Assembly: GCA_013002105.1 (NCBI GenBank)
Contig: JABDKS010000777.1
Location: 1-9,181 of the forward strand
Reading direction: 5' to 3'
Source: Pirellulaceae bacterium
GTDB lineage: Bacteria > Planctomycetota > Planctomycetia > Pirellulales > Pirellulaceae
DNA length: 9,181 bases
Under the pieces are notes generated by a model that worked only from the letters and a program-made list of their open reading frames with translations, searched no databases and was not told the origin of the DNA. The position numbers were made by a program, and so were the translations under genes. Shown piece by piece: positions 1-7,966 of the stretch. Position 1 is the stretch's first letter; every line of letters begins with the position of its first letter.

Positions 1-118
1 ACACACAGCAATACGATAACAGGTAAAAACAAACGCATAAGCGATAACACAGGCAGGACGGAGAGAGTTTTGCAGCGATGGCGGAACGGTCAGCGCAAAG
101 ATTCGATCGGCGCGGAGG

Positions 119-139
119 TCGATCACCTGGCGTGATCGA
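119..139 (-). terminator. Possible 3' hairpin downstream of the sulfatase gene
   Basis: An 8-bp perfect inverted repeat, TCGATCAC / GTGATCGA, with a 5-base loop lies about 18-38 bases beyond the sulfatase stop codon in the direction of transcription. No run of T follows it on the minus strand, so it is not a canonical intrinsic terminator. It could be a 3'-end stabilising hairpin or chance in a GATC-rich stretch. The rest of bases 1-156 shows no gene or clear signal. Confidence 0.25.
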
Positions 140-156
140 TCCTTCCTCGCTACTCA

Positions 157-1611
157 CTACTTCTTTCGCACGAGACCACTCCGCTCGAGATCGTAATTTG
201 GATTGGGGGTCGGCATCTGAGCAGCGACTGACTGGCGCCAATCATGCAAATCCTGTCGTAGTTCAGCGGCCTTATCGGGCAGTTCGCTCGAAAGGTCATT
301 TCGTTCGCCCAAGTCGGATTCAAGATTATAGAGCCGTATGGAATTGTCTTCGTGAAATTCGATCAATCGAAACGGTCCTGATCGCACCGCACTGTAAGGA
401 CCGTCACCGCCAGCATGGTAGTGGGGATAGTGCCAATAGAGATTGCGATCCAGCGTTGCGTTGGGGTTTCGCAAGAGCGATGTGATACTGCGCCCATCCA
501 CCGAGTGATTGTGATCCACGTCACCGGAGACTTCGGTCATTTCCAGCATTGTCGGATAATAATCGGTTGTGATGATCGGCTCATTGCACACACTACCGGC
601 CTTCGTCACACCCGGCCAGCGAATGATCGTTGGCACACGAACGCCGCCTTCGTAAGCGGAGCCCTTCCCACGTCGCAGCGGCAAGTTTTCGGTAAATCTG
701 TCGTGTTTGCCATTTCGTTGCGTCAATCCTCCGTTGTCGGACGTAAAGATCACGATCGTATGCTCGTCCAGATTGTTCTCACGCAATTTATCCAGCACGC
801 GACCGACACTCTGATCCAAACTCGCAACCATGGCCGCATAGACTGCATTGTTATGCGTCGCATTCGGATCGACCTTTTTCCTGAAATACTCCACCAAGTC
901 CTCACGACCTTGGATCGGTGTGTGGGGGACGTTGTAAGCGAAATACAAAAAGAATGGCTCCTCCTTGGATTGATCGATGAAGTCGCAAGCAGCGTCCGTC
1001 AACCAATCGGTCAAGTAATTGGTACCGGCATCGGACTGAGTACCGCGAGGCAAGAAATATCCCTTGGAACCCTTCGGTCGCGAAAGCGACACATCAAAGC
1101 CTTGGCTCTTCGCGTCCGTACCCTCAACGCCCACCTGGCCCTTCGCCTCCAGATGCCATTTACCGATATGTGCCGCTCGATACCCGGCGTTTTGCAATAC
1201 TTCGGCAATCGTCACATGCCGACTCTCCAACTGCTTCGTCCAATCGGGAATCCGCATTTTTGCATAGGGACGATTTTGACCGGCAATAAAATCGGTGCAT
1301 CGCAACCGTGCCGGGTACATGCCCGTCATGATCGACGCTCGTGTCGGAGAACAAACGGTGCACGCCGCATAGGCATCGGTGAACTTCATTGAATTCTTTG
1401 CCAACGCATCCAAATGGGGCGTTTCGTACAAATCGCTGCCAAAACACCCCAGGCCCGTCCAGCCCAAATCATCGGCCAGCAGAAAGACCACGTTGGGTTG
1501 TTTTGGATCAGCATCCCCCGCGCATGCGTCAAGTCCAACGCACCCCCACAGCAAAGTGGTGACTAGAAGCAATCCGCACAGATGCCTCTTTGCATCAGAC
1601 GATTCTTTCAT
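157..1611 (-). CDS. Secreted sulfatase, formylglycine-dependent (S1 family)
   Basis: This 484-residue protein is a type I sulfatase that should hydrolyse sulfate esters, probably on a polysaccharide or glycoprotein outside the cytoplasm. The core motif C87-S-P-T-R91, followed by ASIMTG, is the CxPxR signature in which the Cys is oxidised to formylglycine. Visible partner residues are D47-D48 (LLADDLG) and D292-N293 (SDNGG) for calcium, K151/H153 (GKWH), H230 (NVPH) and K316 (RRGKG). Length is normal for the family. I chose the ATG at 1611 because it gives a basic N-terminus and a hydrophobic signal segment (about residues 9-27), with a plausible cleavage near A31. Upstream in-frame starts (TTG at 1674, ATG at 1659 and 1635) would put extra residues before the signal. 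It lies 78 bases behind the peptidase gene on the same strand, with no terminator between, so co-transcription is likely. The substrate and S1 subfamily cannot be settled by eye. Confidence 0.93.
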   Translation of the reverse strand: MKESSDAKRHLCGLLLVTTLLWGCVGLDACAGDADPKQPNVVFLLADDLGWTGLGCFGSDLYETPHLDALAKNSMKFTDAYAACTVCSPTRASIMTGMYPARLRCTDFIAGQNRPYAKMRIPDWTKQLESRHVTIAEVLQNAGYRAAHIGKWHLEAKGQVGVEGTDAKSQGFDVSLSRPKGSKGYFLPRGTQSDAGTNYLTDWLTDAACDFIDQSKEEPFFLYFAYNVPHTPIQGREDLVEYFRKKVDPNATHNNAVYAAMVASLDQSVGRVLDKLRENNLDEHTIVIFTSDNGGLTQRNGKHDRFTENLPLRRGKGSAYEGGVRVPTIIRWPGVTKAGSVCNEPIITTDYYPTMLEMTEVSGDVDHNHSVDGRSITSLLRNPNATLDRNLYWHYPHYHAGGDGPYSAVRSGPFRLIEFHEDNSIRLYNLESDLGERNDLSSELPDKAAELRQDLHDWRQSVAAQMPTPNPNYDLERSGLVRKK

Positions 1612-1689
1612 CGCGATCGATCCGACGTGGTGCATGGAGGGAGACTCAACCAGCGGCATGGGTAAACGTGTCAAAGCTACAGTCAGCGA

Positions 1690-4017
1690 TTATTGGTTCG
1701 GTGGCATCTTTTCCAGCAGAAAATTGGTCATCATCGTCCTCAAGTGACGCGTCGTGTTTTTTCGCTCGCGAATCGAATGCGTCCGATTGGGATAGGCAAA
1801 CATCGTGAACTGTTTGTTGTGTGCGATCAATTCGTCCACCAACATCTCCGTGGTCTGATAGTGGCAATTATCGTCGGCCGTTCCATGCACCAAAAGCAAG
1901 TTGCCTTCCAACTGTTTGGCAAAATTGATCGCAGATCCTTCCGTGAACCCTTCGACATTCAATTCAGGCAACGACATGTACCGCTCTTGATAAATCGTGT
2001 CGTAGTAACGCTGGTTCGGCACCGGTGCCACCGCGATGGCGGTGTTGTACAGATCGGGATATTTAAAGATCGCTTGCAAACTGGACGAACCGCCGCCGCT
2101 CCAGCCCCAAACTCCGATCTTGTCCGCATCGATGTAGGGTCGATTATGGATCAAAGCGCGAACCGCCGCGGCCTGATCGGCGGGCGGCAAAATCCCAATC
2201 TTCTTATAAATGCTCTTACGAAACTCGCGACCGCGGGGCGCCTTGGTGCCACGATTATCAATACTCATCACCACATAGCCGCGCTGTGCCATCATCAAAT
2301 GCCATAAATACGATGTCCCGCCCCAACGATCAACCACCGTCGATCCGGCGGGTTCGCCATATACGTAACACAGCAGCGGATACTTTTTGCTCTCATCAAA
2401 CTTCGGTGGCTTGATGCACCATCCGTCCAATTCGACGTCGTCGCCGATATCGACCCGAAAGAACTCGGTGTCCGTGTGCGCAAGCGACTCGATCTTCTTT
2501 GTCAATTTCGCGTTGTCTTCCAGTACACGAATCGACTCATGATCGGGCAATGAAACCAGTTCCGTCACCGGCGGGTGATCGGCGGACGATCGTGTGTGCA
2601 GGGCCCATTTGCCATTGGGCGAAATCTTGTATTGGTGAACCCCCGCGAAATCTCCTGGTGTCAAACGCCGGACGTTTTTGCCGTCGGTGTCTGCCGTCCA
2701 TAGGTAACGCTGCGTTGGATTGTCGGGCGAGCAAATGAAATAGATCCGTTCGTCCGCCGAGTCGTAGTGCAACAACTCCACGACATCAAATTCGCCGGGT
2801 GTCATCAACGATGACTCACCCGACTCAAGCGACGTCAGATAGATATGCCGCCATCCGTCGCGGTCGCTTGGCCACGTGAATCGATTCGCGTTGTCGCTCC
2901 AAAACAATTCGTCGTGAACGTCCACCCACGCATCGTCTTTTTCCTTTGCGATCGGAGTCACCTTGTTCCCAATGCGGTTCGCCAAGAATAGCTGATTGGT
3001 GTTTTGCAAACGATTGAGTTGTTGCAATAACAGATTGCCAGTATCCCCGATCCACTCAATACGGGGAATGTAATGCTCGCGTGGATCGCCCGGTAGATCG
3101 ACCCACCGCGTTGTCGCATCGCCAATATCGATGATCCCCACGCGGCATGTTGAATTTCGCTGACCCACCTTGGGATAGGCAAACCATGTCACGGTCGGGT
3201 AAAGCGAATCGATGTTGTTCACGAGCGGAAACTGCTGCACACCGGTCGTGTCCAGCTGCCAGTATGCAATTGACCGGCTGTCTGCGCTCCAGCGAAATCC
3301 GTCACGCAACCCAAACTCCTCTTCGTAAACCCAATCAGTGGTTCCATTGATCACGCGCTCATTGGGAGCATGTGTCAGTTGACGAATCTCATGGTCAAAG
3401 AGATCTTGGACAAACAGGTCGCGATCACGAACGTAGGCCACCTTTTTGCCATCAGGCGAAAATTTGGCGAACATCATGGTCGATGGTGGTCCCTCACCTC
3501 CCAATTTTGTTAACTGTCGGCTGCTGCGATCAAACACCCAATAGTCACCACGACTGTTGGTTCGCCAAACACGGCGTGTGTTGGTAAATACCAACAATAG
3601 GTTTTGATCTTTGGACCACGTGTGACTTGCTATTTGCAGCGGCGCCGATTCACCGGGCGGAACCAGGTCGGCCGCTGAAACCAAGATCGTTTTCTTCCCC
3701 GATTCGGCATCGTGTCGGACAATGTCTCGATGTTCCTTCATTTCCTGCGAGGGTTCCATCGTCGTGTAGGCCGCTGAACGGTCCTCGGGCGTATCCAACC
3801 AACTTGCTGAGTAGGACTTTGCGCGAAACTGCCCACCTTGATAGATTCGATCGATTGTCAGCAGCGATGCGTCCGCGCCAGCGGTCTTGGCGTCCGGTTC
3901 ATCGGCACGCAGTACCGAGTCAGCCGCAAACAGACCAATGAACAGCACCGGAATCCATGCTGACAGAAAAGAGCGAGACAGCAGTACGACGCTAGGAAGT
4001 CGGCAAAGAGCGATCAT
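1690..4017 (-). CDS. Secreted S9B serine peptidase, dipeptidyl-peptidase IV type
   Basis: This 775-residue protein has the DPP IV plan: an N-terminal signal/anchor segment (about residues 10-35, ending near ADS-VLRADE), a beta-propeller domain (about 45-510) and a C-terminal alpha/beta-hydrolase domain (about 525-770). The catalytic triad by comparison with human DPP IV is S640 (GWSGGG), D715 (HGTADDN) and H747 (RTHS). The double-Glu site that holds the substrate N-terminus is present at E233-E234 in DWVYEEE, and Y553 (YVYGEP) matches the oxyanion Tyr. It should therefore release N-terminal dipeptides, probably X-Pro or X-Ala, in the periplasm or outside. The usual GWSYGG is GWSGGG here. The ATG at 4017 is the only Met before the signal segment; no Shine-Dalgarno is seen. 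It is the promoter-proximal gene of the pair with the sulfatase. The family call is firm; substrate preference is inferred. Confidence 0.94.
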   Translation of the reverse strand: MIALCRLPSVVLLSRSFLSAWIPVLFIGLFAADSVLRADEPDAKTAGADASLLTIDRIYQGGQFRAKSYSASWLDTPEDRSAAYTTMEPSQEMKEHRDIVRHDAESGKKTILVSAADLVPPGESAPLQIASHTWSKDQNLLLVFTNTRRVWRTNSRGDYWVFDRSSRQLTKLGGEGPPSTMMFAKFSPDGKKVAYVRDRDLFVQDLFDHEIRQLTHAPNERVINGTTDWVYEEEFGLRDGFRWSADSRSIAYWQLDTTGVQQFPLVNNIDSLYPTVTWFAYPKVGQRNSTCRVGIIDIGDATTRWVDLPGDPREHYIPRIEWIGDTGNLLLQQLNRLQNTNQLFLANRIGNKVTPIAKEKDDAWVDVHDELFWSDNANRFTWPSDRDGWRHIYLTSLESGESSLMTPGEFDVVELLHYDSADERIYFICSPDNPTQRYLWTADTDGKNVRRLTPGDFAGVHQYKISPNGKWALHTRSSADHPPVTELVSLPDHESIRVLEDNAKLTKKIESLAHTDTEFFRVDIGDDVELDGWCIKPPKFDESKKYPLLCYVYGEPAGSTVVDRWGGTSYLWHLMMAQRGYVVMSIDNRGTKAPRGREFRKSIYKKIGILPPADQAAAVRALIHNRPYIDADKIGVWGWSGGGSSSLQAIFKYPDLYNTAIAVAPVPNQRYYDTIYQERYMSLPELNVEGFTEGSAINFAKQLEGNLLLVHGTADDNCHYQTTEMLVDELIAHNKQFTMFAYPNRTHSIRERKNTTRHLRTMMTNFLLEKMPPNQ

Positions 4018-4073
4018 AGAGAGGCGAATCAGGGAGCGAGTGGCGAATGGAGGATTGCAGGTCTGAACGACAG

Positions 4074-4102
4074 TTTATCTGGACGGTGTTCCGCTGTGTC
4101 AC
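4074..4102 (-). promoter_or_regulatory. Candidate sigma-70-like promoter for the peptidase-sulfatase pair
   Basis: On the minus strand GTGACA (4102-4097) is followed after exactly 17 bases by GATAAA (4079-4074). These match the -35 and -10 consensus at 5 of 6 and 4 of 6 positions. Transcription would start near 4067 and leave a leader of about 50 bases before the peptidase ATG at 4017. Planctomycete promoters are poorly defined, so this is a pattern match only. Confidence 0.35.
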
Positions 4103-4203
4103 AAGATGGGCCGCGTCACAACATGCGTCGTCAGCGACAGGGCCGAAATGGGAGCCGTATCGTGGGTGCTTTCCCCTGGGCGCCCCTGCAAAAAGAAGGC
4201 TCA

Positions 4204-4231
4204 TTGACACGTACTTTGGCTGCGTCATAGT
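4204..4231 (+). promoter_or_regulatory. Candidate promoter for the DUF2513 gene
   Basis: A perfect -35 box TTGACA (4204-4209) is followed after 16 bases by CATAGT (4226-4231), a 4 of 6 match to the -10 consensus. The predicted start near 4238 leaves an unusually long leader of about 105 bases before the ATG at 4344. The leader would contain the hairpin at 4258-4281. This is a visual match without experimental support. Confidence 0.33.
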
Positions 4232-4257
4232 CAGTTTTTGTTGGTATCCACGCGTCC

Positions 4258-4281
4258 CGCGATCTCGCCGATCGAGTCGCG
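4258..4281 (+). other. Bulged hairpin in the likely DUF2513 gene leader
   Basis: Bases 4258-4262 (CGCGA) pair with 4277-4281 (TCGCG) and 4264-4267 (CTCG) pair with 4273-4276 (CGAG), leaving one bulged T and a 5-base loop. The nine G/C-rich pairs should be stable as RNA. No T-run follows, so it is not a simple terminator. It may be an RNA structure, a protein-binding site or chance. Confidence 0.3.
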
Positions 4282-4343
4282 TTGGTCAACATTGGGCGAA
4301 TATCCATTAGTAAGCTGAGCCAACCTGCTCTCGAGAAACTCCC

Positions 4344-4598
4344 ATGAGACGTGATTTCAACCTCGTACGAAAAGTGCTCGTGTTCGTCGAAGAACACGGA
4401 AGCAAACGATTCAAAGGCCCGATTCCGATCGATGGCTACGAGCGGGATGCGGTGGTTTATCACATCCAAATCCTCGCCGACGGAGGTTTCATACAGCTTG
4501 GGCAGGAAACGCTGACCAATGCCGGCCCACTGATGCTGACCTGGAAAGGGTGTGACTACTTGGACCAACTGCGAAAGTCCGACGCCAATAAAACGTGA
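4344..4598 (+). CDS. Small DUF2513 family protein
   Basis: This 84-residue protein resembles DUF2513, a family of unknown function found in bacteria and phages with a winged-helix-like pattern. The resemblance is the opening MRRDFNLVRKVL, the central IDGYERDAVVYHIQILADGGFI (about residues 29-50, with the conserved Y39-H40) and LTWKGCDYLD (65-74). As I recall the family, members usually continue beyond the last helix with a segment around ARDxxxW; this one stops soon after LDQLRKSD, so it is a short or C-terminally trimmed member. No signal peptide is present; it is cytoplasmic and is the only non-exported product in the window. The ATG at 4344 aligns with the family start although no Shine-Dalgarno is visible. 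It is on the strand opposite to all neighbours and ends 20 bases from the stop of the next gene. A DNA-binding or regulatory role is possible but only an inference. Confidence 0.8.
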   Translation: MRRDFNLVRKVLVFVEEHGSKRFKGPIPIDGYERDAVVYHIQILADGGFIQLGQETLTNAGPLMLTWKGCDYLDQLRKSDANKT

Positions 4599-4618
4599 TC
4601 ATCCATCGTGGAGTGCAG

Positions 4619-7600
4619 CTAACGCAGTGTCCGAAGGTATGCCACCAAGTCGCGGACTTCGCGTGGTGTTAGTACCTCCGTCATATCGGGCATCAGCGAT
4701 ATCTTTTGCTCCGAGACGTCTTCGATTTCATCCGTCACGAGCAACAACTCTTTGCCGCTGCTGTCGATGACGATTGTTTCATCATCGTTCTCGCTCTTGA
4801 TGACACCGCGAATCACTTTGCCGGAGTCCATTAATAGTGCCTGTGTAAAGTACTTCGGCTCAATGTCTGCACTCGGATTGACGATCGAACGAAGCAAATA
4901 CTCTGGATCACGTTGCTTGCCGATTTTGGTCAACTCGGGACCGATGTCGCTGCCCTGCTTGCCGATGCGATGGCAACGACTGCACTGAGCCTGCAGGTGC
5001 GTCTGGAAGAGGCGTCCACCCACCACAGAGTCTCCACCATGGAGCGAAAACGCAAACTTTGCGTTTGCTGGTCCGTCGCCCAGTTTCATCTTGATCGCCA
5101 ATTGGTCACGCAGAGTTTCGATCGCTTCTTGATGAGCCGTCGATGCAAAAACATCATCGCCTTGGACCGTCTCGGCGATCTCGAGTTCCAATGCCGGATT
5201 CAGTTCGTCGGTTGCCAGCCGCGCCACCCATTGGTTCAAAAGCGAGTTTGCGCGGTCAGATTTCAGTGTTCGCAATCCCACCAAACAGGCCTGATGAATC
5301 GCAACGTCGGCTGGATGGGAGAGGCGATTTTCCAATACTCCAAAAGCCTCGCCGGGATGCTTCTGGACAATCAACTCGATGGCTCGCACGCTGAGTGCCA
5401 CGGAATCCGACGAAACCGTGCGAGCGAGCCGATCGCGGATGGCATCGGTATCGCTTTGGGCAATCGAATTGAGCGCCTGCACTTTTAGATCGATCGAAAT
5501 GTCTGCTGAATCCAACAAGGCCGACAAGGCGTCGGCAGGCAACTGAATCCGCAGCTTACGCGCCGCGACCACCGCAGCGACTTGCAGGGGCGTATCGCTG
5601 CTGGACACCAACGCAGCCAACGATGCCCCCAAGCTACCTCGGTCGACGGTTCGGTTCGTAACATCCAAGTCGCGCCGGATTCCCTCGACACGATCGAGCA
5701 CCGGCGGTTCAAGCCAATCACCTATCGCCTCACACGCCTCGGTTCGCATGGCAGTGGGATGCGAGCGTGACGATGCAAACTGAATCAGGCGGCGGAGCGA
5801 GTCCACCGTACCCAGACGCAAATTGGCATTGATCGCTCGGCGCACGAATGCTTCAGGATGATCGGCGCTGCGTTCCAACGAGGCTGCCAATAATTTCATA
5901 CCACCGGCGATTGATTGATCATCATGGATCGCCCGTGCCGCCTCGGTGGCAACCCAAGCGGATGAATCACCAAGAAAGACGGCTACAACGGGGCTCGCTT
6001 GATGCCGCAGTGCCAGGAGGCTGACCATCCTTCGCAATTCCGATTCATGGCGGATTTGATCGCCGAGTACTCCGCTGGTGGCCGAGGTCGATAGCGCACG
6101 TGCGATTGAATGACGAAGGTAATGCTGATGGGGGCGGAGCCGCTGTGCTTGTAGCAGGAGCGGTTCAACAGCTTCGACTGCAGGGCGGCGTGCCAAAGCT
6201 AATCCGGCGTTGACTCGGACATGCAGGTCTTGATCCGCCAGCAACCCAATCAGCGCTACGCCGTCGCCGCCGGGGATCTCGCCGTACGTTTTCGCAGCCT
6301 GAGCCCGAACCATTGCATCCGGATCGGTCATTGCACCAGCGATCGCAGCCTCCGCCGCATCGTCACCGGCACGAGCCAATTGCCCGAGCCCCCAAACACA
6401 GTGCAGACGACCGAGTTGCCCGGTCGCGGCAGGATCGAGTGCAGCTTGCAAACGATCCGATTGGTTTTGCCGTACCAATGCGAACTGAGCCCCCATGCGA
6501 ATGCGCATGTCTTGGTGTTGCATCAGCGTGACCAACTCATCAGGCGCTCGGTCATCGAATCCTTGACCAAGCAGTTGTCGAACTTCATCGCGAATCGGCA
6601 ATCGTTCCGACTTGGGTACATCGATACGGATCACCGCCCCCTTCTGATCCAGCGGATAACCGCCGTCCCAATCAGCTCCATAGAGTCCGCCATCGGGACC
6701 GAAAGCGAGACCCACCAGCGCGTTGCCGGTACCGATCTGGTGCGCATCTGCCATTTTGAATGAATCACCGTCAGGCTGAGCACGAAAAGCATATTGATGG
6801 CCGGCCGGCGCGTTGGTGACAAAAAAGAATCCGTAGTATTGCGGACCGAGTGCCGTTCCAGGATTAAACGCAAATCCGGCGGGACCGTCCATGTAGTGTG
6901 CGATTGGCGGAATGATATAGGCGGGATGATTTTGCTCGGGCAGATCCCACAAGCGTTCATCGGTCCATGCGTTGTAGCGATCGCCACGATACTGGTAATG
7001 ACACCGCCACCCGGCATCCATCGCGTCGACAATTGCCACGAATCGCTCTCGCTCGTCGGGTTGATCTGCGTCATTGTCGACGCCAAAGAGATTGCCGTAT
7101 TGATCGAATGCGAACTCCTGGACGTTCCGCAATCCATGCGCAAAGACCTCGAAGTCGCTGCCATCGGGATTGCATCGCATCACGCCTCCCTGATTGGGAT
7201 AGTAAAACTGCTTGCCTTCATTATTGGTGACGTTGATTCCTTTGTCGCCGATCGACCAATAGATTTTGCCGTCCGGCCCAACCGTCAAACCATGCATATC
7301 GTGTCCGGCGTAGGCAATGTGCAATCCAAAACCGGTGGCCATGACTTCGCGAGAATCGGCCACTCCATCGTCGTCGTGATCGCGAAGTTTCCATACGTCC
7401 GGTGCGATCGTCGCCCAAACATCACCGTCATACGCCAGAACACCTGCGGCAATGCCGGTCACTTCGGTGCGGAAATCTTCGGCAAACGTTGTGATCTCAT
7501 CCGCGGTGCCATTCTGATCCGAATCAACCAATCGAAAAATCTTCTCACTGATCACCGTCAAGTCGCGCCAATCATGGTGACCATCCTGATTGATGTCCTG

Positions 7601-7966
7601 CACATGCCGACTTTGAACTTCGTCGTCGCCACCGATGGCAAGCTGAGTCCGATAAAACTCACGTTTGGCCTGAACGCTGGTCAGGCCGACATCACTGGGG
7701 ACCCAATCTGGATTCGCACGGATGTCCAAGTCTTGCAGTTTTCGCCGTTGCGTTTGAGTGACAAAAACACGACCGTCGTCATCGACACTGATTGCGACTG
7801 GATCGGGAACATTGATGTCGCCTGACCATCGTTGATACTCCAGCGTCGGAAACGACTCCGTCGCGTTCTGAATGTCTTCCTGGGCATTGCCCTGCCCGGC
7901 GGCAAATGAAACACAGCAAAACGCAACAAGCGGTGGCAGCAACAAGGCGCGGTAGCGGATGGTCAT
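4619..7966 (-). CDS. Exported PVC-type dehydrogenase-like protein: beta-propeller, HEAT repeats, cytochrome c
   Basis: This 1115-residue protein has the order found in Pirellula/Verrucomicrobium-type membrane-bound dehydrogenases (TIGR02604 and TIGR02603 type). After a signal peptide (about residues 1-24, cut near FAAGQG) comes a six-bladed propeller resembling soluble glucose/sorbosone dehydrogenases (about 40-450). HEAT-like alpha repeats fill about 470-950, for example around MVRAQAAKTYGEI and LHVRVNAGLALA. A C-terminal cytochrome c domain (about 975-1115) carries C995-S-R-C998-H999, with a Met ligand likely in LMPDM (M1092 or M1095). Three acidic Dx[DN]x[DN]G loops start at D124, D148 and D196 and probably bind calcium. 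It should act in the periplasm and pass electrons to its own heme; the substrate is unknown. I chose ATG 7966 because the longer GTG frame at 8116 begins just behind the terminator T-run, and residues from 7966 form a good signal peptide. It probably has its own promoter. Confidence 0.9.
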   Translation of the reverse strand: MTIRYRALLLPPLVAFCCVSFAAGQGNAQEDIQNATESFPTLEYQRWSGDINVPDPVAISVDDDGRVFVTQTQRRKLQDLDIRANPDWVPSDVGLTSVQAKREFYRTQLAIGGDDEVQSRHVQDINQDGHHDWRDLTVISEKIFRLVDSDQNGTADEITTFAEDFRTEVTGIAAGVLAYDGDVWATIAPDVWKLRDHDDDGVADSREVMATGFGLHIAYAGHDMHGLTVGPDGKIYWSIGDKGINVTNNEGKQFYYPNQGGVMRCNPDGSDFEVFAHGLRNVQEFAFDQYGNLFGVDNDADQPDERERFVAIVDAMDAGWRCHYQYRGDRYNAWTDERLWDLPEQNHPAYIIPPIAHYMDGPAGFAFNPGTALGPQYYGFFFVTNAPAGHQYAFRAQPDGDSFKMADAHQIGTGNALVGLAFGPDGGLYGADWDGGYPLDQKGAVIRIDVPKSERLPIRDEVRQLLGQGFDDRAPDELVTLMQHQDMRIRMGAQFALVRQNQSDRLQAALDPAATGQLGRLHCVWGLGQLARAGDDAAEAAIAGAMTDPDAMVRAQAAKTYGEIPGGDGVALIGLLADQDLHVRVNAGLALARRPAVEAVEPLLLQAQRLRPHQHYLRHSIARALSTSATSGVLGDQIRHESELRRMVSLLALRHQASPVVAVFLGDSSAWVATEAARAIHDDQSIAGGMKLLAASLERSADHPEAFVRRAINANLRLGTVDSLRRLIQFASSRSHPTAMRTEACEAIGDWLEPPVLDRVEGIRRDLDVTNRTVDRGSLGASLAALVSSSDTPLQVAAVVAARKLRIQLPADALSALLDSADISIDLKVQALNSIAQSDTDAIRDRLARTVSSDSVALSVRAIELIVQKHPGEAFGVLENRLSHPADVAIHQACLVGLRTLKSDRANSLLNQWVARLATDELNPALELEIAETVQGDDVFASTAHQEAIETLRDQLAIKMKLGDGPANAKFAFSLHGGDSVVGGRLFQTHLQAQCSRCHRIGKQGSDIGPELTKIGKQRDPEYLLRSIVNPSADIEPKYFTQALLMDSGKVIRGVIKSENDDETIVIDSSGKELLLVTDEIEDVSEQKISLMPDMTEVLTPREVRDLVAYLRTLR

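Larger units (their letters stand above)
4018..4343. other. Divergent intergenic region between the peptidase and DUF2513 genes
   Basis: These 326 bases contain no convincing coding sequence; the reading frames that cross it lack family resemblance and run antisense into neighbouring genes. It holds a minus-strand promoter candidate (4074-4102), a plus-strand promoter candidate (4204-4231) and a bulged hairpin (4258-4281). An 8-base palindrome GGGCGCCC occurs at 4178-4185 between the two promoter candidates, but nothing shows it is an operator. No transposon ends or tRNA-like structure were seen. Confidence 0.6.

Noticed and set aside
14..48. CGATAAC repeated at 14-20 and 42-48 as a possible operator or iteron
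   Set aside because: Only two short copies are present, 28 bases apart, and the neighbouring gene to the left is not visible.
415..1392. Open frame of 325 codons on the plus strand opposite the sulfatase gene
   Set aside because: It has no recognisable family, no signal or start context and lies wholly antisense to a well-supported sulfatase; G/C-rich coding DNA often leaves such open antisense frames.
1669..1674. TTGACA on the minus strand between the peptidase and sulfatase genes, as a sulfatase promoter
   Set aside because: The sequence 16-18 bases downstream (around GGTTGA) does not resemble a -10 box.
1693..2307. Open frame of 204 codons antisense to the peptidase C-terminal domain
   Set aside because: It lies opposite the catalytic domain, whose motifs are intact, and shows no family resemblance.
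4131..4568. Minus-strand frame of 145 codons across the intergenic region and the DUF2513 gene
   Set aside because: The plus-strand frame has a family match and this one does not; it also covers the promoter candidate and hairpin region.
6794..7825. Open frame of 343 codons on the plus strand opposite the cytochrome c protein gene
   Set aside because: It is antisense to clear propeller coding sequence and its translation shows no domain or convincing start.
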